A DNA stretch of 64,000 nt, from contig OU015566.1 of assembly GCA_907165135.1 (NCBI GenBank), positions 746,501 through 810,500 on the forward strand. Direction: 5' to 3'. The translations under genes were made by a program, and so were the position numbers. The DNA is from Oikopleura dioica (taxonomy: Eukaryota; Chordata; Appendicularia; Copelata; Oikopleuridae). Below, piece by piece: positions 43,190 to 53,077 of this stretch (the stretch's first letter is position 1; the number at the start of each line of letters is the position of its first letter). The notes under the pieces are model-generated. The model saw nothing but the letters and a program-made list of their open reading frames with translations. It was not told where the DNA came from and did not search any database.

Positions 43190-43395
43190 TCGAGCACAAT
43201 GGCCCGACCTACTCCCGCATGAGGGCGACAGGTGCGCGGAGGACTCTGAATCCTCCGAACTTGGCGAGTCCAGGGAGAGCTGATGAGTTGGCGATAAACC
43301 CCAAATACGCTAAGCGAGCGTAACACCTGGGAGTGAGCGCAGCAGGGGCGGACGGGATATTTTTGTTCTACCCATGCTAGTATCAACTTTAGTAT
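43190..43395. other. GC-rich, structured, repeated segment
   Basis: About 200 bp of unusually high GC with strong short palindromes (GGAGGACTCTGAATCCTCC near 43238). Part of it (AGGTCGGGCCATT on the minus strand) recurs near 46050. No clean tRNA, 5S or snRNA fold could be assigned by eye, and the frames through it are poor. It may be a small RNA-derived repeat. Confidence 0.35.
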
Positions 43396-43477
43396 CAATT
43401 CTAGAGGCGAGTAGGAGTGATGGCGTTGTTTCTATGGGACATATATATATCAGAAGAAAGCTCTTCGCACACAGAAC

Positions 43478-43717
43478 ATGGATTTTACGGAATTAAAAGA
43501 CAAAGTTGATCGTATACCTGAAGATGCGGGAACCAAAGATAAACCTATCATTTTTCACATCGGCCCAGGAGCAAAACCAGAAAGCTACGCTTTTTATCTG
43601 CAGTACGGACAGAAGATTGAAGGGAAATACCAAAGGGAAATACTGCAAGTTTGTGACGGAAGGAGTGAAGAACCCGAAGCCAAGGCCGTACTACACGAAT
43701 CTCAAGTCGAATCTTAA
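43478..43717 (+). CDS. Possible small unknown protein, 79 aa
   Basis: ATG-initiated frame MDFTELKDKVDRIPEDAG...IIFHIGPGAKPESYAFYL. From about 43655 a different frame (FVTEGVKNPKPRPYYTNLKS and onward to ~43890) looks equally protein-like, suggesting either a frameshifted pseudogene or a missed splice. Treat the boundaries as unreliable. Confidence 0.3.
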   Translation: MDFTELKDKVDRIPEDAGTKDKPIIFHIGPGAKPESYAFYLQYGQKIEGKYQREILQVCDGRSEEPEAKAVLHESQVES

Positions 43718-44538
43718 GTCCCTCTTTAGAACAACGGATGTAATTTCGGATGACGTTGGAATTTCTAAGCGACGGGAAAAGTATTCTGTCGCTCAGTTAA
43801 GTCGAATTGTCTTGAGATCGCACTCAAGATTGGAGACATTCTCTCTCCTCCAGATCCGTCCAAGCCTTACAAAAAACATCGCACTTTCTCCTCTTTTTCT
43901 TTCCCTGTTATTTCCCACTAATTTTCTACTGCTTCTCTACTTTATCTGTGCAAAAAAAAAATTGAAAATAAATGTTATCATCGAAAGTAAGTGTTTTTGA
44001 CTCTATATTTAGATTCAGCGCGAAATTTCACTCTGGAAAAGTTTTTCTAGTTTATAAATAACTTCATAAAAATATGCGCGAAAAATCAGTCCAGCGAAAT
44101 TTTGCTCCTACGGGGGGTACTCCGCAGTCAGAAATGATGGCGGTGTTTGAACAGAGATTGACACACTTCACGCTGGGATTAGGCGGCTTCGCGCTCCCTT
44201 CCTTACTTGCCCACCCGCTGAGTAATTCATGGATAGGGCTTCCGTATAAAAAAGTGTTTCTGATTCCGTTCATTGTTTCCTTAAATAATTATGGGAGGGA
44301 TAAATCAATATAAGAAAAGGTTTTCAGGGGCAAAAGAAATAAAAAAAAATAATGTTATATATCAAAATTATATAAATAAAAATGGTGATTTTTCATTTGT
44401 GCGTTGTCACTTGTCGATTTTTTTTATTTTTTGATATGTTATAGAGAAACATCAAAAACATAATATTTCTTAAAAAAATTTTTGACTGGCCATTTATATT
44501 ATCAGAAATAGTAACTTTTAGTAAAAAATTAACTTTGT

Positions 44539-45650
44539 TATTGTTAAAAAGTCCTCCGGAGGACTTTTGCTGGAAGAAACTTTTTAAAAGAAGACATAGA
44601 ATTAAATTTTTCAAAAATATATAATATTTCAATATTTAACGCAAAAACCATAATTTGCAAATAAACAAGGACAAATTGAATTTTAATAATCATGGGTGTG
44701 GGTGGGGTTGGGGACATAACTGATATTGATCAACTCAGAGTTCCAGGCCTTTGTCAAGCCCCTTGAATTTAAAAATCATGGAACGGGGCTGAAACGGCCC
44801 GAAGGGCCGTCAAGCCCCTTAAATTTAAAAATCATGGAACGGGGCTGAAACGGCCCGAAGGGCCGTCAAGCCCCTTAAATTTAAAAATCATGGAACGGGG
44901 CTGAAACGGCCCGAAGGGCCGTCAAGCCCTTAAATTTAAAAATCATGGAACGGGGCTGAAACGGCCCGAAGGGCCGTCAAGCCCCTTAAATTTAAAAATC
45001 ATGGAACGGGGCTGAAACGGCCCGAAGGGCCGTCAAGCCCCTTAAATTTAAAAATCATGGAACGGGGCTGAAACGGCCCGAAGGGCCGTCAAGCCCCTTA
45101 AATTTAAAAATCATGGAACGGGGCTGAAACGGCCCGAAGGGCCGTCAAGCCCCTTAAATTTAAAAATCATGGAACGGGGCTGAAACGGCCCGAAGGGCCG
45201 TCAAGCCCCTTAAATTTAAAAATCATGGAACGGGGCTGAAACGGCCCGAAGGGCCGTCAAGCCCCTTAAATTTAAAAATCATGGAACGGGGCTGAAACGG
45301 CCCGAAGGGCCGTCAAGCCCCTTAAATTTAAAAATCATGGAACGGGGCTGAAACGGCCCGAAGGGCCGTCAAGCCCCTTAAATTTAAAAATCATGGAATG
45401 GGGCTGAGACGTAGATTGACATTCTTCTTTATTCTTAATTTTTCTTCTTTATGTCTTCCACCAAAAGTCCTCCGGAGATCTCCCAGAGGTCCTCCGGAGG
45501 TCACATGATAGCATTTTGTTTTTATAAATATACATTATTATTGTTGATTGATTTGTTAAATTATTTTTAATTTTTCCATGTCTTCTTCATAAAAGCTTCT
45601 TCCAGCAAAAGTCCTCCGGAGGACTTTTTTTAAACAATAAAATCTTAATA
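44539..45650. mobile_element. Foldback element carrying a 56-bp minisatellite
   Basis: The ends mirror each other: ATTGTTAAAAAGTCCTCCGG (44541), continuing GGACTTTTGCTGGAAGAA, and TTCTTCCAGCAAAAGTCC (45598), continuing CGGAGGACTTTTTTTAAACA. The terminal repeats contain the perfect palindrome AAGTCCTCCGGAGGACTT. Between them lies the 56-bp array (44756-45412). The left flank of the array is shared with 600-715. Confidence 0.7.
44756..45412. repeat. 56-bp minisatellite, ~11.7 copies
   Basis: Near-identical 56-bp units (CAAGCCCCTTAAATTTAA ... ATGGAACGGGGCTGAAACGG ... CCCGAAGGGCCG). One unit lacks a C (about 44929) and the last diverges. Each unit carries two dyads, so a single strand can form serial hairpins. 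The copies here have ATCATGG where those at 716-866 have ATCAAGG. Confidence 0.92.
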
Positions 45651-47044
45651 TCAATATAAAATCTTATTTTAGATGTTTTCTTGCATATGCAATTAATTTT
45701 TTTTAGGAAATCTTGGTTTTTGAGTATGCCCTTTCACATATCTAAAAATAAAAAAAATCGACAAGGGACGAGACGAGAAAATCAGTTTTCTCATTTTAAC
45801 AATCACGTGCGTGGATAAAAATTTTTTTTTCATGATGAAAATTTTTCTCCACTAAAAAAACATTCCCTCCCCGAATTTCAAACAATTCGGTCAGCCCAGT
45901 TAAAATTTTGTTTTTTTATACGGAAGCCCTATTCATGGAGGTTCTCCCTTTGCGCTCCTCTGCGCTCTCTCCTCCGGCGCCATGCTCAGAGCGCTCTTCA
46001 ACCTCATTTCCGCTCTTCCACCTCTTTTTCCGCGCGCCCTCTTGCGGATGTAGGTCGGGCCATTATGCATTACATGTACCCCAATAAACCAAACAAAGAA
46101 ACAAGGGTAAAAATAGAGAAACATGCGGCAATCTGTGACTTTTAAGCTGATTTCAAACTCTTTCTGAAACCACGTGCGACATTGAGCGAGCTCTAGAGCG
46201 AAATTCGCCATCGGATAATTCACGTTCTGAGCCGGAAAAGGAGTATGCTGGGCTGCGAGGGGCGACTGGTGTCAGCTGCGACTATTAGAGCGGATTTCGA
46301 GGCGTTTTAAAGCGAAATTAAGAGGGTTCTTTTTCTCAATCCGTTTCATACAAGAAACATTATCTCTTTGATAAGCATTGACATAGAGACTCTCTTTCTC
46401 GAGTTTTTCTTCTTCTCCGTCGCTAAAATCAAAATGAAACGAAAAATTCTGGGATGGTGTCTGGAACCGACAAAAAAATTTCGACAAATTTTGCGTGGGC
46501 CGCTACTCGGCTGCTGATTGGCTGGTAAGTCGAATCCAGGCTTATGATTGGTTGAAAATTTCAACGCGAAATTTGTCGCAATTTTATGTCGGTTCCAGAC
46601 ACCTCCCCACAATTCTACTCCTTGATTTCAAACCGTAAAAGCTTCTCTTTCGTGGATCCACTATCTTTGTCACTCATTGTCAAAAACGGCAGTTCTTGTT
46701 GAAAAAAAGGCAGGAAAAGAGGAAATCTCCGTCGCTCGGATTTAAAATTTATCCGCAAATTAAAAAATAATCGTCGCAATGCAAACATGTCAATCTTTAA
46801 TTAAGGTCATTTTCTTGATTGTAATACTGTGTTTTAAGTAGCAATGCTTAAACTTAAGTGTGGGTACCTCGATAATTAAAATATGGCCAAGAGTATTTTT
46901 TCGATGATTCTTTCTTTTGAATCATTTTCTGTCCGATCCGCTTTCAGCCAGATAAATATTGAGAACTCGTTAATAATCCTATTTATTCCACTCAGATTGG
47001 CCACGCTTTCTCTAAGAAAACGGTAACACAGTAGAAACCACAAA
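45651..47044. other. Gene-free stretch with one MITE
   Basis: AT-rich sequence with no supported gene. A GC-rich patch at about 45950-46070 shares AGGTCGGGCCATT with 43.2 kb. The MITE at 46452-46607 is described separately. Confidence 0.5.
46452..46607. mobile_element. 156-bp MITE, GTGTCTGGAACCGACA family
   Basis: Inverted ends GGTGTCTGGAACCGACA and TGTCGGTTCCAGACACC, with ATTTCGACAAATTTTGCG and GCGAAATTTGTCGCAAT next to them. The best-preserved copy of the family seen also at 5010-5162 and 62618-63366. Confidence 0.8.
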
Positions 47045-47400
47045 ATGCGATTTCTCTTCTTCTTCGCTCTATTTTTACTTTTTACAAAAGAAAAATTGGC
47101 GGCTTCAAATTTTGCTGCGATTAAGAGAGATGATTTGGCGGATCTTGCGCACCAGCTGTATTTTAATTGCGAAAGAAGTACGTTTTTTAATTTTAAACCC
47201 TCAATATATCCGTAAACTCAGATGCAGTTGCTCGTCTGGAGCGAGAGCCAACGCCTCTTGAATATGAAATAATATGCAATCAGTGCGAAGAAGTACCATT
47301 GTGAGTCAAATTAACTTGCACCGATCATCCTTGATTTTATTATTTTAGACTTTTTATCAACATGGCGAACACTCCAAGAAGATGGTTCACAAAGAGATAA
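47045..47400 (+). CDS. Small secreted peptide, 87 aa
   Basis: Three exons (47045-47177, 47222-47300, 47349-47400; 264 nt) close in frame. MRFLFFFALFLLFTKEKLAA is a clear signal peptide. The mature part has three cysteines (YFNCER, IICNQCEEV) and ends FINMANTPRRWFTKR. No family recognised. The gene converges on the SLC5 transporter with 39 bp between stop codons and AATAAA sites in between. Confidence 0.7.
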
Positions 47401-47439
47401 ATTCTTTGTTTATTTATTTTTTAAATAAATGATTCAAAT

Positions 47440-49753
47440 TCAAAGCTTTTCAGTCCTTTCTTCTTGATTTTTGACGGTTTCTTCTTTAGGAATATACTGG
47501 GCTCCTCGATATCGTTTTTCCACAAATGGGTGCAAAACGCCTTCATTCAGCCTTTTGGTCGGAGCCTCCAGCGGGTTATAGTCTATTTTGACAACAAAAA
47601 CATACCTTGGGATAAGAGAAAGTAAACAACCTATGATGACTGTCGTGAAAAAGCCAATAGCTCCGAGCCACATGTAGGAGACTTCGTAGAGACTTGCGAT
47701 TCCGGGTCGATTATCATCGACTGGAGCGTCGCACCAAGGTACTGACGGAAACTCGCCAGTGTTAGGATCAGCAATGCAGGGCTCATAGTTTGTTATATTG
47801 CAGCCAGAAATCTATTGAAATTTTTCATTTTCATAAAGGGTAAAATTGCTCACTTCAAGATGCATTGGTTTAGTAAACTCCGGTCCAGGTGGATAAATTT
47901 TTGACCCAATAAAAACCCACACCGCAATTCCGATCCCAAAGAGATATGAAATGACTGCTGTCGCCGAGCCAACCCAAGGGTTGAAAAATGAAAGAACAAA
48001 GAGAGCCGTGGTTGGACCCCCAAGCATGGAATTTATCGACATTGCAGCTTGCAAGACTCCGCCTAGAATTCGATGAATCGTGAACTAGAAATCATGATGA
48101 TTACCAAGGTTATCCGCGATATAAGCAAAAGCGATGCAAAGCAAGCCAATGAGAAGCGCGAAAACTTTCGATAATATCCCCCAAGTTCTTTCGCTCAAAC
48201 TAAAGTACGGCTGCAAAAAATCGGTGACAAAACAGGTGCTCATCGAATTGATCCCCGAGGAGGCCGTGCTCAATGTTCCGGAAAACGCGCCGGCGACGTA
48301 GAGCCCCGCGACTCCCGGATAGTCTTGGAAGATTTCGACCGTCAAATATGGCAGAAGCGAGTCTTTTCGTTCGACGAAACCAGCTTTTTCCGGGTCGCAG
48401 CATTTGAAGTACGAAAACGCAACGATCCCGGCAAAGAGGGCAACAACACATTGCATGCTCGTCGCAAAAATCCAGCAAGTATAAATCGCCTTTCGCATGT
48501 CTTTTACGTTCTTTGTCGCGAGCATTCTCTGGACAAAAGCCTGAGAAGTGCAAAAACTGTTGCCCCAATTTCCCAATACGCCGCCAATGACAATTGACCA
48601 AAAAGTATGGCGAACTCGAGGGTCGAATGAGAAATCGTCCCAAACGTTTCTGCCGCCTTCTCTCCATTCGGTAATCATTTCGTCGTATCCGCCATGAAAC
48701 TATAAAAGATGATCTTCTCAGTTCTTATATAATATGAGTCATATTATATGACTCATATTATATGACTCATTTATTATGACTCATATTAAATGACTCATAT
48801 CATACGAATAAAATTATTGACTCATAGTCTATGAGTCATAGAATATGAGTCATATAATATGACTAAAAAGTTTTGGATTAAATTTCCATCTTGGAAATAA
48901 AGCGGCTTCGACTCGAAGCCTTCGAGTATAATGAGAAAAATGAGCGCGGCTCAAATTATTTTTTGACTGGAAGCCGCAAGCGCCTTCTCGATTTACAGCT
49001 TATTTTTTATAAGAACCCTTATTATAAAAATCACTTACCGAAAATCCTTTGGCAATAATAGCAATAAGGCCTCCAAACATGCACAAAATCTGAAAAGAAT
49101 CCGTCCAGACGACCGCTTTTAACCCTCCGAGCGCAGTGTAAAAGATGCAAACTCCACCGGTTAGCCAAACTCCTGCCCAGACATTGAGACCACTCACGGC
49201 TTCAAGCGCTAGGGCAGGGGTGTAAATAACGACGCCGACGTAGAAGATGGTTTGAACGATGAATTCGGCTGTAGCGACGAGTCGGACGAATCGATTGTAT
49301 CGGAGCTCCAAATATTCGTACATCGACGTCAGGTTGAATTTCTTGTACATTGGGCCGAAAAACTCCGCGGCCAAAATACAGCAAATCAAATACGTAATCG
49401 AAAAGTAGAAAAACATCGTTCCAAAGCGATAAAACTCGATAGGCGTTCCGAGAATCGTGATGGATGAAAAGAAGGTTGTCGCCAAAGAAAGAGCGATTGG
49501 ATAAGGACTGACTTCCCTGCCGCCCATGAGGTAAACATCGTTGGACTTTTTGCGATCTTTGAAGGCGAAGAAAAGGCCGATGCAGGCGGAGAACGCGAGA
49601 ACGACTCCGAGGACAACGTAGTCGCCAGTTTGAAAAGCTCGAATTTACATAAGAAAAACCTCCTCAAACAACTTTACCTGAAGTAAACTTCGAAATCGTC
49701 CCTTCCTGCCCCTCACAAGAAGCAGGAGCTTGAAAAGGCTCTTCAAGTTCCAT
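47440..49753 (-). CDS. SLC5-family sodium-coupled solute transporter, 616 aa
   Basis: Five exons (49753-49678, 49637-49039, 48699-48105, 48062-47854, 47811-47440; 1851 nt) close in frame. SLC5 hallmarks: VYLMGGREVSPYPIALSLAT, TILGTPIEFYRFG, the substrate/ion core GVWLTGGVCIFYTALGGLKA followed by VWTDSFQ, GNWGNSFCTSQAFVQRMLAT, and YVAGAFSGTLSTASSGINSM. Its length matches the SMCT/SMVT branch (SLC5A8, A12, A6), which moves monocarboxylates or vitamins with Na+; these motifs are closest to that branch, but the exact substrate is not settled. The C-terminus is cytoplasmic and Glu/Lys-rich. Intron 2 (48700-49038) holds a palindromic ATGAGTCATATTAT repeat. Confidence 0.9.
48730..48865. repeat. Palindromic ATATGAGTCATATTAT repeat
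   Basis: Eight to nine alternating copies of ATGAGTCATA and TATGACTCAT with AT spacers inside an SLC5 intron. TGAGTCA is also the AP-1 consensus, but the regular palindromic spacing points to a simple repeat. Confidence 0.7.
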
Positions 49754-50693
49754 CTCTTATAAATCTGGAAAAAATGAGCTCTTCGCTGAAAATGGGCAAT
49801 TTCATCAAAGCAGGAACTATTTGATCAGCAAATTTTGGATAAGGACTGCCGTTTGCGGTTCCTGTTCATCGGTAAACAGTGCACGCTTTCGTCAATAATC
49901 GAGATGAACTCAAGAAATGTCGCTCAGACGGCAGTTGTTACATTTTGCTGGCAAAACGGATCATGTTAAAATGAAGAACAGTTTGTTTTCAAAATTTGGG
50001 TCAAAAAAATAGAGTGACATTAATCGAAATTCCGCGACATTCAATGACATTAAGCGACATTCAGCAATACTCGGCAACATTCAGCGATATTAGGCGACAT
50101 TTCGCGACATTCAGCGACATTCGGCGACATTTGACGACATTCGGCGACATTCAGCGATATTCGGCGACATTCCGAAACATTCAGCGACATTCGGCGACAT
50201 TTAACGACATTAAGCGACATTCAGCGATATTCGGCGACATTCGGCGACATTTGACGACATTCGGCGACATTCGGCGACATTTGACGACATTCGGCGACTA
50301 TCCAAGGGCGCCCGAATATCGCTTATAAAAAATATTTTTCTGAGGAATTACTTTTATATTTTCCCGAAAAAAAGAAACAAAAAGCAACTTCGGTAAAAAT
50401 GTAGGAAACTTTCTATTTCAAGATGAAAAATAAGACAAAATTTCTTCATCAATCATGATTTTTAAAAAAAGTTTGTCAGAAAAATGTCCAGATAAAAGCC
50501 TTTTTGACATTAAGTTCCTTCCCCCGATTATGGATGATCATTGATCAATTATCAGGAAAAACCCTGTCGTAAAAAAAAAGATAGAAAATTTTAAATTTGG
50601 CGCCAGAGATCAACACCACAAAACCGAAAGAAGCAAAATCAAATCAGCAGATCGATTTCTGATACGAAGGCGAAATATCCCCAATTTTATAAA
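49754..50693. other. Gene-free stretch with a CGACATT satellite
   Basis: At 50020-50300 a ~10-bp unit (CGACATTCGG / CGACATTCAG / CGACATTTGA) repeats about 28 times. The remainder is AT-rich intergenic sequence and probably holds the promoters of the divergent transporter and ligase genes. Confidence 0.6.
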
Positions 50694-52937
50694 ATGACAG
50701 AGAATGATCCGAGAAAGCCGGTGGGAAAGGCCTTTTTGGAAAATATCAAGGGAAGGAGTTTTCTTTTTCTAGAAAAAAAAAGCTGCTCGAATTTATCGCG
50801 AAATTTCTAGAAAATTTTATTCTAGAGATTATGTTTTTTGGATTTTTTTAATAAAAATTTCGTTTTTGAAATTTTCAAAAAAAAGGCAAAAGAAAACTCC
50901 TTTTTAGGACGAAACTTTTTCGGCCCAAAAAATCAGCTTCGTTTTCCGTGGAAAGCTGAGCCAATACAATCTCGGAGACGTTGACAAGTAGATTCTAAAT
51001 GAGATTGATTAGGGTAACAATTTCGCATTTTTCAGAGAAGCGGTGAAAATCGCCGCGCACCTCATAAAAAATGGAATCGTGGACCGCGAAGTCGCCTTGG
51101 TGGGTGGCTTCACAATTACTTCAACGGCTCTTGTTTTGGCGATGCTGGTACGGCTTTTGTTGTTTTCCCTTTTATTCAAAATCATTTTTGAAAAATGAAA
51201 GTTGAACTTTTCTTAAACCGTTTTAATCCGCGCTGACGGTGGTCTTTTTTCCCGAATCGGATTTTTTTTCACGAAAAAAGCCAAAAAAAGATGACAAAAA
51301 ATCGAATGATCGTCCTTGATTCCGCCGAGCCGGATAGATTCTCCTTCATCGAGCGAATCAACGCCGAAGCCATCTTCCTCGATGAATCATCTCTCCGGTC
51401 CGACATCACGCTCAACCACGGCGTCAAGGACATCTTCTCCTTCGGCTCCAGCGAGTTCAAACTCATCTCTGAAGCGAAAGTCACCAAGGTCGAAGCTGAA
51501 GAAGACAACGAAGCGAGGGAAAAGATCGAGAAATTCATCGACGAAAACATTGTCTTCAACGACATTGGTTTTTACACAACGACTTCGGGAAGCACGGGAA
51601 TTCCAAAAATCATCAAAATGAGAAACTCCACGCCTTCTGCGAATCTCGTCTGGGCGACAAATCCAGCTGGCCCGGAAGATATGCCAAAACTCGCAGCGAA
51701 ATTCGGCGCTGATCTTCCAAACGTCATGGGCCACATCAAAAACGTCGCTGCTTTCGGCAATTTCGTCGGACACATCATGGTCCTTTTGATTAGCATGATG
51801 ATGGAAGGCCCTCACATGCGAAGAAACATTCTCGTTTGCGACCAAAAAGATCTCAAATCGTCTCTTTCTGCAGTCGCCGTTGAAAAATGCGGTGGAATTT
51901 GGGGATATGTTCCGAAGATCATCGAAATCTCCGAGTCGCAAGAGTTGAAAGATATTGAGCTGCCGACTGTTTCTCTTTTTGTCGCTGGCGGAGCGAAAAT
52001 CACAGCAGGTAGAGAATTTTTCTGATAAGAAGTCATTTCTTTGATAGAACATATTCGACGAGTTCGTGCGAATTTCGCTGCCGCGCAAAATGGTCGAAAA
52101 TGCCATGTTCTCAAGATTTATGGCGCCACTGAAATGGGTCCCTTCCTCTTCCGGTAAGCCCTCTTCTCAAAGTCCTTCGCTGAAAATTCTAGAACCGGGC
52201 TTCTGGAACCCGATGAGTTGATCGAAAGCACCGATGGTATTTTCGTGTCGAACCCGGGCTACGAGTGTCAAGTTCGAGACTCGGAAGGAAAGGCCCTTCC
52301 TGCTGGAGAAGTTGGGGAGATCTTTGTAAAATCGCCGGATCTGATGCTTGGATATGTCGGCTACGTAGGGATTGTCTTTTCTGATCATGATTCACTTGAG
52401 GGTTCTTTTTAGCCGGAGCAAGGAGAGTGGTACGCGATGGGTGATGAGGGATATTTAACAGGAAGGGTTCAAAATGACTCATTTTAAATGATGATTTTGA
52501 TGATGAAAATTGAGACCAAATTCGTTTCAACCCTTCGAAGAGGAGAACCGCGTGGTCGTCCTTGGTCGATTGAAGGAGCAAATCGTCCTCGTCAACACGA
52601 AGAAATCCAACTCCGTCGAGCTCGAAGACCGGTAAATTGCCCCTCTCTTTTTTTTCTTGGAGACAACAAGGACTATTTCAGAATGTACAAAGCTGGCGAA
52701 TTCGTCAAATCCGTCATCGCCCTCGCAAGGCGAAATAAGAATGCTTACGACGACATCTACTACATCGTCTACTGCGACGAAGCTGATGATGACAAGGTCA
52801 TGAAGCACGTGGAAGACGATATTCTTCTCCTGACAAAAGAAAAGCCAAACGTCGTTTTTGTTCGGGAACCTTTCAAAGTGCTTGAAAATGGAAAATTCGA
52901 CAAGAAATTGCTCGCTGCAAAATATATTCCTGAATAA
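50694..52937 (+). CDS. Adenylate-forming ligase (AMP-binding superfamily)
   Basis: ATG 50694 (MTENDPRKP). Secure exons: 50908-50987, 51036-51147, a long exon ending 52008, 52048-52153, 52193-52364, 52413-52461, ~52541-52631, 52682-52937. ANL-superfamily motifs in order: FYTTTSGSTGIPKIIK (phosphate loop), SLFVAGGAKI, KIYGATEMG (YGxTE), WYAMGDEGYL (GD of motif A7), VLGRLKEQI (hinge GRxK), and NGKFDKKLLAAKY (catalytic Lys near the C-terminus). It would activate a carboxylate with ATP, usually for CoA thioester formation; acyl-CoA synthetase, 4-coumarate-CoA-ligase-like or luciferase-like are possible. The intron after YLT (52462) begins GA. Joints around 50720-50907 and 51148-51300 are not fully resolved. 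Confidence 0.82.
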
Positions 52938-53077
52938 AAAAACGAATAAAAGCATGAACAAAAAAGACTCTTAACAAGACTTCTAGCTTGCAAAAGTCAG
53001 CAGAAATCAATCTGGGTCCATTGTCTCAAGACCCTTGAAATCGGCCTTTGTCCAGAATCGACCACTTTCTATAAATA

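Noticed and set aside
44756-45412. CRISPR array
   Set aside because: The 56-bp units are contiguous with no unique spacers, and the context is eukaryotic.
51387-52106. 239-codon minus-strand frame opposite the ligase
   Set aside because: The plus-strand frame has all adenylate-forming motifs in order; the antisense frame has none.
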